NCBI RefSeq assembly: GCF_000214495.1 | Contig: NZ_AFIJ01000045.1 | Coordinates: 1 to 64,000, forward strand | DNA length: 64,000 nucleotides | Reading direction: 5' to 3' | From: Megasphaera lornae | Lineage (GTDB): Bacteria; Bacillota; Negativicutes; Veillonellales; Megasphaeraceae | Shown: piece after piece, positions 1 through 9,067 of the stretch | Numbering within the stretch: position 1 is the stretch's first letter | How the letters are laid out: every line of letters begins with the position of its first letter | The notes under the pieces: generated by a model | What the model was told of the DNA's origin: nothing | Seen by the model: the letters and a program-made list of their open reading frames with translations, nothing else | Database searches by the model: none | Translations under genes and position numbers: made by a program

Positions 1-43
1 ATGTGATTTCCTCCATTACAAAAACCCAAAAGGCAATAAAACT

Positions 44-78
44 CCAGTGATAAATTACTTTTATCACTGGGATTTTTT
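44..78 (+). terminator. Intrinsic terminator
   Basis: A perfect 10-bp stem (44-53 with 61-70, 7-nt loop) is followed by GA and six T. It would end a plus-strand transcript coming from outside the window; no gene is seen between position 1 and the hairpin. Confidence 0.75.
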
Positions 79-141
79 ATGCATAACCATAGGTATACAA
101 AGCATACAGATATTCTCCGGATACTTTAGAATCACATGATA

Positions 142-243
142 AAGGTATTCTTAAACTGGGTACAAAAAACTAAGCCCTCCTAAAAAAGGACATCCAATTA
201 TTTGTTCCCACTATCAAATTGACAGTTTATTTAAGAATACCTT
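142..243. repeat. 14-bp perfect inverted repeat bounding 102 bp
   Basis: AAGGTATTCTTAAA at 142-155 is repeated in inverse orientation at 230-243. The 74 bp between them have no open reading frame. No flanking target duplication is visible (left flank ATGAT, right flank GCCGC). It could be a tiny deletion derivative of an insertion sequence or a long-loop RNA stem. The rest of 1-350 shows no gene except the possible tetR remnant at 231-352. Confidence 0.55.
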
Positions 244-419
244 GCCGCATATTTATTAACTCCTTTTAAATAGATACTTAAATAATAGCACGTAAGAGCA
301 TATTTGTAAAGGAATCTCCAATTTTTTATCAAAGAGAGTTCTAAGAAACACAAACATTTGTGACACGAACCAGTGTCAATACAACTTGTGGGACAATTGG
401 CTTGTACATAAAACAGTTT

Positions 420-480
420 AACGCCTGGATTTGTCAAGGGCTTTAGAGCGAAGCGTCCCTTGACAAAGGAAGAAGGCGTT
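420..480. repeat. Large two-step hairpin inside the IS
   Basis: Outer arms AACGCC (420-425) and GGCGTT (475-480) enclose a perfect 11-bp inverted repeat, TTTGTCAAGGG (430-440) with CCCTTGACAAA (457-467). It sits between the transposase stop and the left IS end. No T-run follows on the minus strand, so it is not a classical terminator. Confidence 0.5.
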
Positions 481-493
481 GAACTACAATACA

Positions 494-1427
494 TTAAGCC
501 GATTGTAACAAGTGCTGCTGTACTATTTGATTTGGTGATTTAAAATTTAATACACACCTAGCTACATTATTTCCTCTACTAATATATCTTTTATGAGCTT
601 TCACTAAGCTATCTAAACTCTTAAAGACTCGATTATAAAATTTTCTTCCATCTTCTCTATGACTACGTTCTACTTTCCCATTTTGCCATGGTGAGTATGG
701 TCTAGTTTTTATATATTTAATGCCTTTTTCTTCTAATTTTTGTTCGAAAATCGTTTTTTTTACTTGTCACTTCTGGATCATTGGTAAATTCACGTCCATT
801 ATCTGTTTGAACGGTTTTAATACTAAATCCAAACTCTTCTTCTACATTCTCTAAAAAGGCTGCTGTATGTGTAACGCTTTTCTCATCTACAATTTTACAT
901 ACTCGTTTTCTACTAAATTCATCAATAGCAGTTATTTGATAATATTTAATCCCCTTACTGTCCCATCCTATACAGTACTGTGGAACATATTTAATGTCGA
1001 TTTGTACTTTTTCTCCTGGATAAGTAGTTGGTATTGGAGTCCATTTACTTTTAGGATAAGTTCTTTTTTCTTTTTTCTCAGTTAATTGAAGTTTTTTTAT
1101 CATTTTTTTCATCGCTCCGTATGAACGTTTGTATCCTCTTCTTTGACATTGCACATATATCTCTGCTAATCCGTCTCTGCTATAACGTTTATAGATTTTA
1201 CGTATAAGTTCTAGTTCATGAGTTTTATGTTCATTAGGATGATGTAACGGTCTGCGACTTTTTGGAAGTAATGATTGTGCAGTGCCATCATATCGACTTC
1301 TCCATCGAGCAATTTGTTGTCTAGTTGTATGGTATTTTCTTGCTGCCTTAGCATTATTATCATTTTTTATCGCATATTCTACTGCACGCTGTCTTAATTT
1401 GATTTCTTCTGTTATAATAGATTTCAT
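494..1427 (-). pseudogene. IS481-like DDE transposase, frameshifted
   Basis: This would be a DDE (rve-core) transposase of about 310 aa. The first 230 residues hold a helix-turn-helix region followed by the integrase core, with the DDE-type segments IDEFSRKRV and QTDNGREF. The frame then breaks at a run of eight A on the coding strand (754-761). In the +1 frame the protein continues through SPWQNGKVERSHRED, which carries the expected catalytic Glu region, to a stop at 494. The total of 934 nt becomes divisible by three when one A is removed. The start at 1427 is chosen because AGAGG precedes that ATG. IS3 elements use programmed -1 shifting; this break is +1, so a mutation or a base-calling error is more likely. 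Confidence 0.75.
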
Positions 1428-1517
1428 AAGAGAACCTCTTTCCTGATTTTTAAGCAACTTCAGTATAACATTGGTTCTCTTTTTTTTTATTCTTTTTTGT
1501 CACAAATGTATGATACC

Positions 1518-1871
1518 CTAACACATATATAATGCAGATTCAATTGACCCTTCAATGTTAATTTTTGATAAATCTTCTCCACAATTTTTTTCTATATTTT
1601 GAAAAGATTCCTCTTCAAACTTGTTATAAAAACCCAAAAGTTCTTTTGCCAATGGATCAACTAAACTGATAAATAAATCTTCTTTGTCATTAAAATGCCT
1701 GTAAAAAGCACCCGTTGTAACTCCAGCATCTTTACAAATTTTTCTTAAATTAGCTCGTTCATATCCATCCTTCAAAAAATTCGCTTTACCACTATCCATG
1801 ATTTTTTTATGTGTAAGCTCATATCCATTCAAATCTGCCATTACTCTGCCTACTTTCTCTTTACTGATCAA
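1518..1871 (-). pseudogene. TetR-family regulator, truncated by the IS
   Basis: The N-terminal DNA-binding domain is intact: helix-turn-helix around CKDAGVTTGAFYRHF, followed by NDKEDLF, about residues 25-65. The protein stops after 117 residues, shorter than the usual 180-220, exactly at the IS end. If the IS and one copy of the AACACA duplication are removed, the frame continues leftwards from 352 to a stop at 231 (38 more residues), but this tail is not convincingly TetR-like. Start candidates are TTG at 1871 (GAGG upstream) and ATG at 1841. A sigma-70-type promoter and a perfect palindromic operator lie upstream, so it probably repressed itself and perhaps a neighbour outside the window. 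Confidence 0.75.
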
Positions 1872-1887
1872 TTTCCCGCCTCATCTT

Positions 1888-1902
1888 GATAACTTAGTTA
1901 TC
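1888..1902. promoter_or_regulatory. Palindromic operator for the truncated TetR
   Basis: GATAACTTAGTTATC is a perfect 15-bp palindrome between the -10 box and the start of tetR, the usual place for an autoregulatory TetR operator. The role is inferred. Confidence 0.6.
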
Positions 1903-1931
1903 ATTTTAATATTGTCGATCATGTATGTCAA
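1903..1931 (-). promoter_or_regulatory. tetR promoter
   Basis: On the minus strand TTGACA (1926-1931) and TAAAAT (1903-1908) are separated by 17 bp, directly upstream of the palindromic operator. Confidence 0.65.
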
Positions 1932-1996
1932 GTATTTTCTGGAACTCTAATAAAAAAAATGGTACAATAAATACAAATAGTTTTATACACGCTTAA

Positions 1997-2146
1997 TGCT
2001 TGCTACTCTAATTATTCTTTTGTAGCTTTTGTAGCTTTTGTAGCAAGCACAGTAAGTGTACGGACACTTACGGAAAATTGACGAAGCAGCCCTTGGGGAT
2101 CTGCTTCTTTTTTTATCAATTTTTAGATTGTTAGGGAGAACCCTAA
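1997..2146 (+). other. Candidate oriT / relaxosome region
   Basis: Directly upstream of mobC and the relaxase lie clustered repeats: a 10-bp inverted repeat (TGCTTGCTAC at 1997-2006, complement at 2040-2049); three direct 9-bp repeats TTTTGTAGC (2018-2026, 2027-2035, 2036-2044); a perfect 8-bp inverted repeat GTAAGTGT/ACACTTAC with loop ACGG (2052-2071); a terminator-like hairpin (2083-2114); and TTAGGG-AGAA-CCCTAA (2131-2146). Origins of transfer of MobP-type relaxases usually lie next to mobC and contain such repeats. The nick site is not identified. Confidence 0.6.
2083..2114 (+). terminator. Terminator-like hairpin upstream of mobC
   Basis: GAAGCAG (2083-2089) pairs with CTGCTTC (2101-2107) across an 11-nt loop and is followed by seven T. 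It may shield the mob genes from upstream transcription, or be part of the oriT structure. Confidence 0.6.
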
Positions 2147-2179
2147 GACCCCGAAATACATTCAAAGGAGGAACTAACT

Positions 2180-2536
2180 ATGGCAAATAGATTAAGAAAC
2201 GAAAGACTTGAAATTAAACTAACTGAAGAAGAAAAGGCTCTTTTTGAAGAGAAAAAAAGACTTGCGAAGTGTAGAAACATGAGCCATTTCATCCGCAAAT
2301 GCGTTTTGGAAAAGGAAATTTATCAAGTGGATTTAGAGCCTTTCAGAGATTTACAAGGCTTACTTTCTAATGCAACAAACAACATCAATCAGATTGCAAA
2401 GCGAGTAAATTCGACAGGTGTAATCTACAAAGAGGACATAGGTGATATAAAAAAAGAGATTGAACATTTCTCAAAAGAGCTGTGGCAAATTCATTCACTA
2501 CTTCTGAAAAGAACATCTGAAACGGAAGGTGAATAA
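2180..2536 (+). CDS. mobC: MobC-type relaxosome accessory protein
   Basis: A 118-aa basic protein resembling MobC, which binds oriT and helps the relaxase open and nick the DNA. The N-terminal half resembles a ribbon-helix-helix DNA-binding region (RNERLEIKLTEEEKALFEE, then MSHFIRKCVL) and the C-terminal half is helical with the typical NNINQIAKRVN segment. AAAGGAGG lies 9 bases before the ATG. The relaxase starts 2 bases after its stop, so the two are translated as one unit. The gene is complete and sits just downstream of the repeat-rich oriT candidate. Confidence 0.88.
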   Translation: MANRLRNERLEIKLTEEEKALFEEKKRLAKCRNMSHFIRKCVLEKEIYQVDLEPFRDLQGLLSNATNNINQIAKRVNSTGVIYKEDIGDIKKEIEHFSKELWQIHSLLLKRTSETEGE

Positions 2537-2538
2537 TA

Positions 2539-3870
2539 ATGGCTATTACAAAAATACACCCAATAAAATCGACTCTTAATCTTGCTATCGACTACATTGT
2601 AAATGGAGATAAAACAGACGAGCAGCTTTTAGTAAGCACTCATAAATGCCACGAATCAACTGCTCACACTCAGTTTTTAAGGACACGAAATGACGCAGGA
2701 ACAAAAGGAACCGTTCTTGCAAGACATCTCATTCAATCCTTTTTACCGGGAGAAACAAACCCTGAATTGGCTCACCAGATTGGTATGGAGCTGTGTAAAA
2801 AGATACTCAAAGAGGAGTACGAATTTGTCTTATCTACTCACGTAGATAAGGGGCATATCCACAATCACATCATCTTCAATAATGTAAATATGGTAACAGG
2901 TAGGTGCTACCAGTCTAACAAGAAAAGTTACCACCAAATCCGTTATCAGAGTGATAAACTCTGCAAAGAAAATAACCTATCCGTTATTGACGAGTTTTAC
3001 GAAAGCTATAAGAAAAAATACAAGACTAACGGTAAATCTTGGTATGAAAATGAACAGGCAAAACATGGCACTTCTTGGAAAAGCAGGCTTCAATTTGACA
3101 TTGACAGAATGATAAAACAGTCAAAGGACTGGGACGAATTTTTAAAGAAGATGGCTGATCTTGGCTATGAAATCAAATACGGTAAGCACATTGCTTTTAA
3201 GCCAAAAGATAAGGCGAGATTTACAAGGACTAAAACAATCGGAGAAGATTATACCGAAGAAAGATTAAAAGACCGCATTGCAGAAAGAGAGTTTATCAAG
3301 ACTCCTGCCGTCAAAAAACGCATCAGCAATGTTATTGACATGAACACCAATGCAAAGGTAAAGGAAAGCAAAGGCTACGAATATTGGGCAACCAAACATA
3401 ACCTTCATACAATGGCTGAGTCTGTTATTTATATCAGAGAACATGGCATTAAATCCGTTAAACAGCTTGACGAGTATATTCAAAAAGCAGCTGATGAAAG
3501 GCAAAATATACAAGAGAAAATCAAGTCTATTGATAAGGAAATGCAGAAGCTTTCCACCACTATGGAGCAAGTTCATACCGTTAAAAAATACAGAGCGTGC
3601 TACAAGGAATATACTGCTAATCCGTCTGACAAGGCATTTTTTGAAGAGTACAAAGCTCAGATTACCCTATATGAAAATGCTCTCTCAGAGCTTAAAAAAT
3701 CCTATTCCAAACTCCCAAATTCAAAGGATATTTTAGCTGAACTTGATAAATTACAAGAAAAAAAGAACACCCTTATGCAAGAGTATTCTTCCTCAAAATC
3801 CACTATGGACGAGCTTTATAAGATACGAAAAAATTACGGAATCTACATGGGTAAGGAGATGGAGAGATAA
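2539..3870 (+). CDS. Relaxase (MobP/MobL-like, MobA family)
   Basis: A 443-aa conjugative relaxase that would nick oriT, stay bound to the 5' end of the transferred strand and pilot it through the type IV secretion system. The HUH-type metal motif is visible as HVDKGHIHNHIIFNN (about residues 112-126), and the N-terminus MAITKIHPIKST is typical of Tn1549-type relaxases. The catalytic Tyr is probably among those following the N-terminal motif, such as AIDYIV. The C-terminal third is a long Lys/Glu-rich coiled coil. It forms an operon with mobC and ends in a terminator. Confidence 0.92.
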   Translation: MAITKIHPIKSTLNLAIDYIVNGDKTDEQLLVSTHKCHESTAHTQFLRTRNDAGTKGTVLARHLIQSFLPGETNPELAHQIGMELCKKILKEEYEFVLSTHVDKGHIHNHIIFNNVNMVTGRCYQSNKKSYHQIRYQSDKLCKENNLSVIDEFYESYKKKYKTNGKSWYENEQAKHGTSWKSRLQFDIDRMIKQSKDWDEFLKKMADLGYEIKYGKHIAFKPKDKARFTRTKTIGEDYTEERLKDRIAEREFIKTPAVKKRISNVIDMNTNAKVKESKGYEYWATKHNLHTMAESVIYIREHGIKSVKQLDEYIQKAADERQNIQEKIKSIDKEMQKLSTTMEQVHTVKKYRACYKEYTANPSDKAFFEEYKAQITLYENALSELKKSYSKLPNSKDILAELDKLQEKKNTLMQEYSSSKSTMDELYKIRKNYGIYMGKEMER

Positions 3871-3887
3871 TCTTTATCTCCTTTTTT
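3864..3887 (+). terminator. Terminator of mobC-relaxase
   Basis: GAGATAA (3864-3870) overlaps the relaxase stop and pairs with TTATCTC (3874-3880); six T follow at 3882-3887. Confidence 0.75.
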
Positions 3888-3894
3888 CGCAAAT

Positions 3895-3931
3895 AAAAAA
3901 AGAGTCGGTGCAGTCCCAAGACCACACCGAC
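3895..3931 (-). terminator. Terminator of the minus-strand ICE genes
   Basis: On the minus strand GTCGGTG pairs with CACCGAC (3925-3931 with 3904-3910), followed by seven T (3895-3901). It ends the long minus-strand gene array, facing the relaxase terminator. Confidence 0.75.
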
Positions 3932-3938
3932 CATAAAT

Positions 3939-4598
3939 TTATCTCTCAGCTTCTTTTGATGTTTCTTTCTTTTCTTTAGGCTTTTCCTTATCTTCAGCCT
4001 GATATTTTTTGATAGCTCCAAGCACAGACTCTTTCTTTTCATCTCGACCTTTCATCTGTTCTTTTGCCTTTAAAAGCTTTGAAGAAAGTATCCTGATGTT
4101 AGTATGTTCCTTGCCGTTATCGTCAACGGAAGTTCTGATCTGTCCAAAGAGTTTTACAAAATCTCCCTGCTTAAAGTCTTTTGGAATATCACCCTTTTCT
4201 CCGTATGCGGAGCAATTATGATATACCTTATTGCCCTCATCATCTTTAGATGCCACAGAGAAGTTTACTACTTGAAAGGCTTCGCCGTTCTTATTTTCCC
4301 TTTCAACTACATCGATCTTTCCTACAATATTTCCAACGATATTGACAAGATTATCTTTCTCCTCTTGAACATAAGGAAGATTTTTAATCTGCCCCTGTTC
4401 TCTTAAATCTTCAATCATGTAATCAAATTCCTCATGCAGTAAATTAACGGTGTCATTGTCCATATAAGCCTCATAGAGCTTATCCAAAGCACTTTCATCG
4501 TTGATACCTTTTTCCATGCTGATAACCGCCTTAACAAAGTCCTTGTGATTATCACTTACCATATCTTCTATCTGATTTCTCATTGTTTTGTAATCCAT
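3939..4598 (-). CDS. SSB-like OB-fold protein with charged C-terminal tail
   Basis: A 219-aa protein. Residues about 85-175 form an OB-fold region of the single-strand-binding type (VVNFSVASKDDEGN, NCSAYGEKGD, GDFVKLFGQI) that resembles the second SSB-like gene of the element at 24,588-24,899. The first 80 residues are an acidic helical domain I do not recognise. The tail is Lys/Glu-rich and carries SVLGAIKKYQ 19 residues before the end, a motif also seen at the end of the giant helicase. It is the last gene of the minus-strand array, 40 bp after the helicase stop, with AAAGGAG before its ATG. It probably coats transferred or replicating DNA. Confidence 0.8.
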   Translation of the reverse strand: MDYKTMRNQIEDMVSDNHKDFVKAVISMEKGINDESALDKLYEAYMDNDTVNLLHEEFDYMIEDLREQGQIKNLPYVQEEKDNLVNIVGNIVGKIDVVERENKNGEAFQVVNFSVASKDDEGNKVYHNCSAYGEKGDIPKDFKQGDFVKLFGQIRTSVDDNGKEHTNIRILSSKLLKAKEQMKGRDEKKESVLGAIKKYQAEDKEKPKEKKETSKEAER

Positions 4599-4618
4599 GT
4601 TTTATCTCCTTTCATGGT

Positions 4619-4640
4619 AAAAGGGAGGTTTCCCTCCCTT
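4619..4640 (-). terminator. Hairpin between helicase and SSB-like gene
   Basis: A perfect 8-bp stem AAGGGAGG/CCTCCCTT with a GAAA tetraloop on the minus strand, followed by a short T-run. It overlaps the helicase stop and lies 20 bp before the next start codon. Confidence 0.6.
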
Positions 4641-7600
4641 ATCGTACATATTCCGGTTCTTTTGCAGTTTGTTTTTCTTCTGTTTTACTTTCTTCCTGAT
4701 AGGCTCTTATCTGTCCTAAGATAGATGGTTTATCACCCGTTTTCTGTGTGGCTTCCTCTTTGGTATGCAAATTATCTTCAACATCATAGGTTGACTCAAA
4801 ATAATCGCTGTCCTTAAAGTCATTGTCGTATCTGTCAGCAATTCCATCATTATCAAGGTCTTTAGAAAGTGGATCATAGAAGTTACCTTCATCATCAATG
4901 TCCAGTCCCAGAGCTGCCTTTAAGTCCTCGGAATCCACATAGACTAAATCTTCAAAAGAGGATAGCTCTATTTCATTTTTCATATTCCTTAGAGCTTCAT
5001 TTTCTCCTTTGTTTTCATAATCAAAACTCTCCGTTTTAATCGGTATATCTTCAATATACTGTGTCCATGTCTTATCCTCTAAGTTAAGCTCATATTGGAT
5101 GCTGTGTCTTTCGTCAGGTGTATTGGTATAGGCGATGCCGATGTGCTTTAGATCAGGATATAGAGTATCAAACTCATCATAACTATGATTTTCTTCATAC
5201 TCTCTGTTGCAGAAGTCAATGATGGCTCGTTTTACATCTTCTACAAGGGGATTATCATTTCTCTTTTCTTCCACTTCTCCCATATCAAGGAGCTTATTCA
5301 GTTCTGCCAAGCGAAGCACATTATCCTTTAGTTCATCAGCTTTTTCAAAAGGCTTTTGTAATTCCTCTTTGGCATTTTCAAGCTGTTCTTTTGTGCCGAG
5401 GAGCTTTTCTTCAAGCCTCTTTAATTTCTCAGGCATTTTCTCAAGAGCATTATCAAACCTTGTAATATTACCGTCCGCACTCGTTCCAAGCTCTCCTGAA
5501 TGCTTTGCAGCACCGTTTAAGCTGAAGTTATGCTCATTGGTGAAGAAGTTGTAGCTTACCTCTAAGTCCATGTTTCTATACTTACCGATAACCTTGCTTT
5601 CATTGATTTTCACTTTAGAAATAGCTTCAAGCAACTTTTCTCCGGCTAACTTTTTATCTAATATCTTCTCACCACCGATAGTAATAGAAGTAAACTTTTC
5701 CTCTCCTTCAGCTTTTGCTTCTACATCTTTAATATCTTTCTTTACAGCCTCAATGAGTTTTTCTGTCCTTGCAATTTCTTCCGGATAGTTTTTAGCAACC
5801 TTATCCTCTAATCTGTAACGGTTGGACTTATAGTTTGCTTCAAGCATTTTAAGTTTTGTAACCTCATTATCCAAATCCATCTTTTCCTTAATCTTCGGAT
5901 CACCTGTAGCAAGGGCTTTAATCTCTGCATAGTTTAAGCTGCTTTCGTCCACATCTTCCGCCACTCTGACAGGTGTTTTACTTGTCATAATCTGAGAAAT
6001 GAACTTCTGTTTATTCTCGATGGTCTGCCAAAGGTACGCATCAAAGGTATTCTCCGTTACATATCTGTATATGCTGACTTCTTTGTTTTCATTTCCCTGT
6101 CTTACAATTCTGCCCGCACGCTGCTCAAGGTCGGCAGGACGCCATGGGACATCTAAATCATGAAGTGCAATCAGCTTGTTTTGCACATTCGTTCCGGCTC
6201 CCATTTTCTGTGTAGAACCCATCAAAATACGAATTTCGCCTTTTCTTACCTTTGCAAAGAGTTCATCCTTTTGCTTATCGGAATTTGCTTCATGGATAAA
6301 GGCTATTTCTTCTTTCGGTATTCCCATTGCCACAAGTTTTTCTCTAATATCATCGTAAATATTAAACGCTCCATCTCCTTTTGGAGTTGACATATCGGAG
6401 AAAAGAAGCTGTGTGGACTTATTTTCTTTTGTCTTATCCCAAATGGAAAAGACATTTTTCACGCACACATTGACCTTGCTGTCAGGATTATCCGGAAGCA
6501 GTGGATTGATTAAACGCTGATCTAAGGCGAGTTTCTTGCCGTCATTAGTAATCTTCAGCATATTATCTTCGTCAGGCTCTACTACCCTGTTTCTCACATC
6601 ATCAGCTCTTTCCGATAAGCTCTTTAGGATTACCTTTTGCTCCTCACTTGGCAAAGTTTTAATAACTTCATAGTGTGCTTCAGGTGTTGGAAGATTTAGC
6701 ATATCTGCTGTCTGAATATCCGCAACTTCTTTAAACATAGACATTAGTTCAGGAAGGTTATAGAACTTGGAAAATCTTGTCTTTACTCTATACCCTGTTC
6801 CCTCCGGAGACAATTCAAAAGCTGACTGCGTTTCACCAAAAGTAGAAGCCCAGCTATCAAAATGCTCCAAATTATTCTTTTTAAGGCTTTCATACTGAAG
6901 ATAACGCTGCATAGTATAAAGCTCTGTCATCGAGTTACTGACAGGCGTTCCTGTGGCAAAGACAATTCCTTTTCCACCTGTCATTTCATCCATGTATCTG
7001 CACTTCATAAACATATCGGAGGACTTAAAGGCTTCAGACTGTCCAATACCTGCTACATTCCTCATTTTTGTGTAAAGGTATAGATTTTTGTAATTATGTG
7101 CCTCGTCAATAAAGAGCTTATCTACACCTAATTCTTCAAAGGTAATGACATCATCCTTCTTAAAATCATCGTTTAACTTTTCAAGCCTTGTTTCAAGTTT
7201 CTTCTTTGTCTTTTCAAGCTGTTTTACCGTAAAGTTTTGGTTTCTGTCATGCTTATATTCTTCTACATAGTTTATAATTTCATCAATCTGATCCTGAATA
7301 TGCTTTTCCTGATATTCCTTACTCATCGGAATTTTTTCAAACTGCGTATGCCCGATTACAACGGCATCATACTCTCCTGTGGCAATTCTTCCGATAAATC
7401 TTTTTCTATTTTTCGGCTCAAAATCTTTCTTATCTGCAACCATAATGTTAGCTGACGGATATAGCTGCATAAACTCACGACCGATTTGACCTGTTAAGTG
7501 ATTGGGGACAACAAACAAGGACTTACTGCACATTCCAAGCCTTTTACTTTCCATCGCAGACGCCACCATTTCAAAGGTCTTACCACTACCTACCACATGG

Positions 7601-9067
7601 GCAAGCAAGGTATTTCCTCCATAAAGGCTTCTTGCTATGGCATTTCTTTGATGAGATCTTAAATCAATTTCTGTGGTCATTCCCTCAAGGGAGAGCTTGC
7701 TGCCGTCATATTCTCTGTTACGGATAGAGTTAAAACGCTCGTTATATATCTTTACAAGACGGTTTCTTCTTTCCTGATCGTTAAATATCCAGTTCTTAAA
7801 TTCTTCTTTTAGAAGCTCCTGTTTCTGCCCTGCAAGAAGCGTTTCCTTTTTATTTAATACAGAAGTTTTCGAGCCGTCCGGATTTACAATCTGATCAAAT
7901 ACCTTTGTTTCTTTTAAATTTAGAGCATCTTCAATCAGCTTATAGGCATTTACCCTTGAGGTGCCGTAAGTCATCTCTGCAAGGTCATTTCCTCTATCCC
8001 TGCTCTTTCCTTCTACATTCCATTCGCTTGTCAGATTTGAAAATTTAACCTTAATATCCCATTTGGCATATCCCGGAGTTTTAAGCGTTTCAAAGATGAA
8101 TTTTTCAATATCCTTAATCGGTATCCAAGTAGCTCCGAGTCTTACATTGATTTCACTTGCTTCAAGCTCTTTTGGAAGAACTTTTATTAGCTCTGCCTTT
8201 TGGTATTCCAAACGGTTCATCTCATAGCTTATCAGCTCTTTTTCTTTGCCATCTTCCGCATAGCCAAGATGAGGCAACTCTCTTTCCGTTTGTCTTAGCT
8301 TTGCAAGATAGCTGTCTACAATAGCAATCTTATCTCTGATATTTCCGCTTAGGTACTCATTCTTTGTTACATAGCCGTACTTATATGAATTACTGCCGTT
8401 TGCACAGGCAAAAGGTAAATCTCCATCTTCAAGGTTAAAAGACAATGGTCTATAAAAGTTTTGTTCTTCTCTGATGTTTAGATAGATTTCCCCTCTAAGT
8501 TCTTCTATCAAAGTCGGTCTGTCTTTTCCTGTAAGGCTTCCCATATACTCAAAATCCACATATCCTTTTTCTGATACCGATAAAACAAGAGCTTCAAGGG
8601 AAGTGTCTACATGGTCGATAACCTTCGCCTTTGTGATTGTTCGCTTGGAGAAAATATCTCCCTTTGCTTTGAAGTTTTCTTCTTCATCAAGGATTTCAAT
8701 GGAAGAAACAAGCGGGAAGTTGCTATCCTCTTTTAAGGCTCTGGTATTAGAAAGGTTGTTGACATATCCATGCTTCTTAGAAAAGCTGTCATAAATTTCA
8801 TTTAGTTTTTCCTGAGCTTTCTTTACTTCATCATCTGAAAAATCTTCTTTCTGTTTGTAAATAACGTCCTTTAAGGCAGCATTTAACTCAAGATAGTCCT
8901 TAATCTTTTCCTTGTTTTTATCCGTTACTTCTTTCTTTACAAACAGGGAGTTTTCTCTGTAATAAACTTCATCATCAATAATGGTGTAGGAGAAATTCTT
9001 GACATCGTCCGTTGCGGGTATTGTGCTGATTTCATCATCAAGTAGCTCTATTTCTTCATAATTAGCA
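4639..9067 (-). CDS. Giant methylase-helicase, C-terminal (SNF2 helicase) part of a frameshifted gene
   Basis: This is the second half of one broken gene whose first half is at 9062-13357. The frame is open without a start from about 9067. It holds a superfamily-2/SNF2-type helicase: Walker [14 protein letters not shown] box [10 protein letters not shown], motif [14 protein letters not shown] and motif [13 protein letters not shown]. It is followed by long coiled coils, an acidic block with [14 protein letters not shown] near the end, and a C-terminal tail with [10 protein letters not shown]. An internal ATG at 8559 could give a 1,306-aa helicase alone, but no good ribosome site is evident there. 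Such helicases are a standard part of Tn1549-type elements; the proposed role is DNA processing or protection during transfer. Confidence 0.85.

Larger units (their letters stand above)
353..1519 (-). mobile_element. IS481-like insertion sequence inserted in tetR
   Basis: The transposase gene lies between matching inverted ends, ACATTTGTGACA at 354-365 and its complement at 1498-1509. The hexamer AACACA at 347-352 and again at 1520-1525 could be the target duplication, which would put the element at 353-1519 (1,167 bp). The right end lies against the point where the tetR reading frame stops. IS481-family elements are usually about 1-1.3 kb with short TGT-type ends, which fits. The exact ends are inferred: the sequence between the right inverted repeat and the duplication (1510-1519) has no counterpart at the left end. 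Confidence 0.6.

Noticed and set aside
1-60. Left end of the ICE at the window start
   Set aside because: No copy of the rlmD end sequence is present here, and the first bases only contain a terminator.
231-494. An 87-codon minus-strand frame
   Set aside because: It crosses the left IS end and runs over the IS hairpin; its beginning is IS sequence and its end is at most the tetR remnant.
754-761. Programmed frameshift in the transposase
   Set aside because: The needed shift is +1 at an A8 run, whereas IS3-type elements use -1; a one-base insertion explains it better.
2018-2044. CRISPR array
   Set aside because: The three 9-bp repeats are contiguous with no spacers; no cas genes or longer repeats are present in the window.
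1983-2165. A 60-codon minus-strand frame
   Set aside because: It lies over the repeats of the oriT candidate and has repeat-derived low-complexity residues.
8560-9061. A 500-bp intergenic gap between two separate genes
   Set aside because: It is an open frame continuous with the helicase half; the two frames join by a one-base shift.
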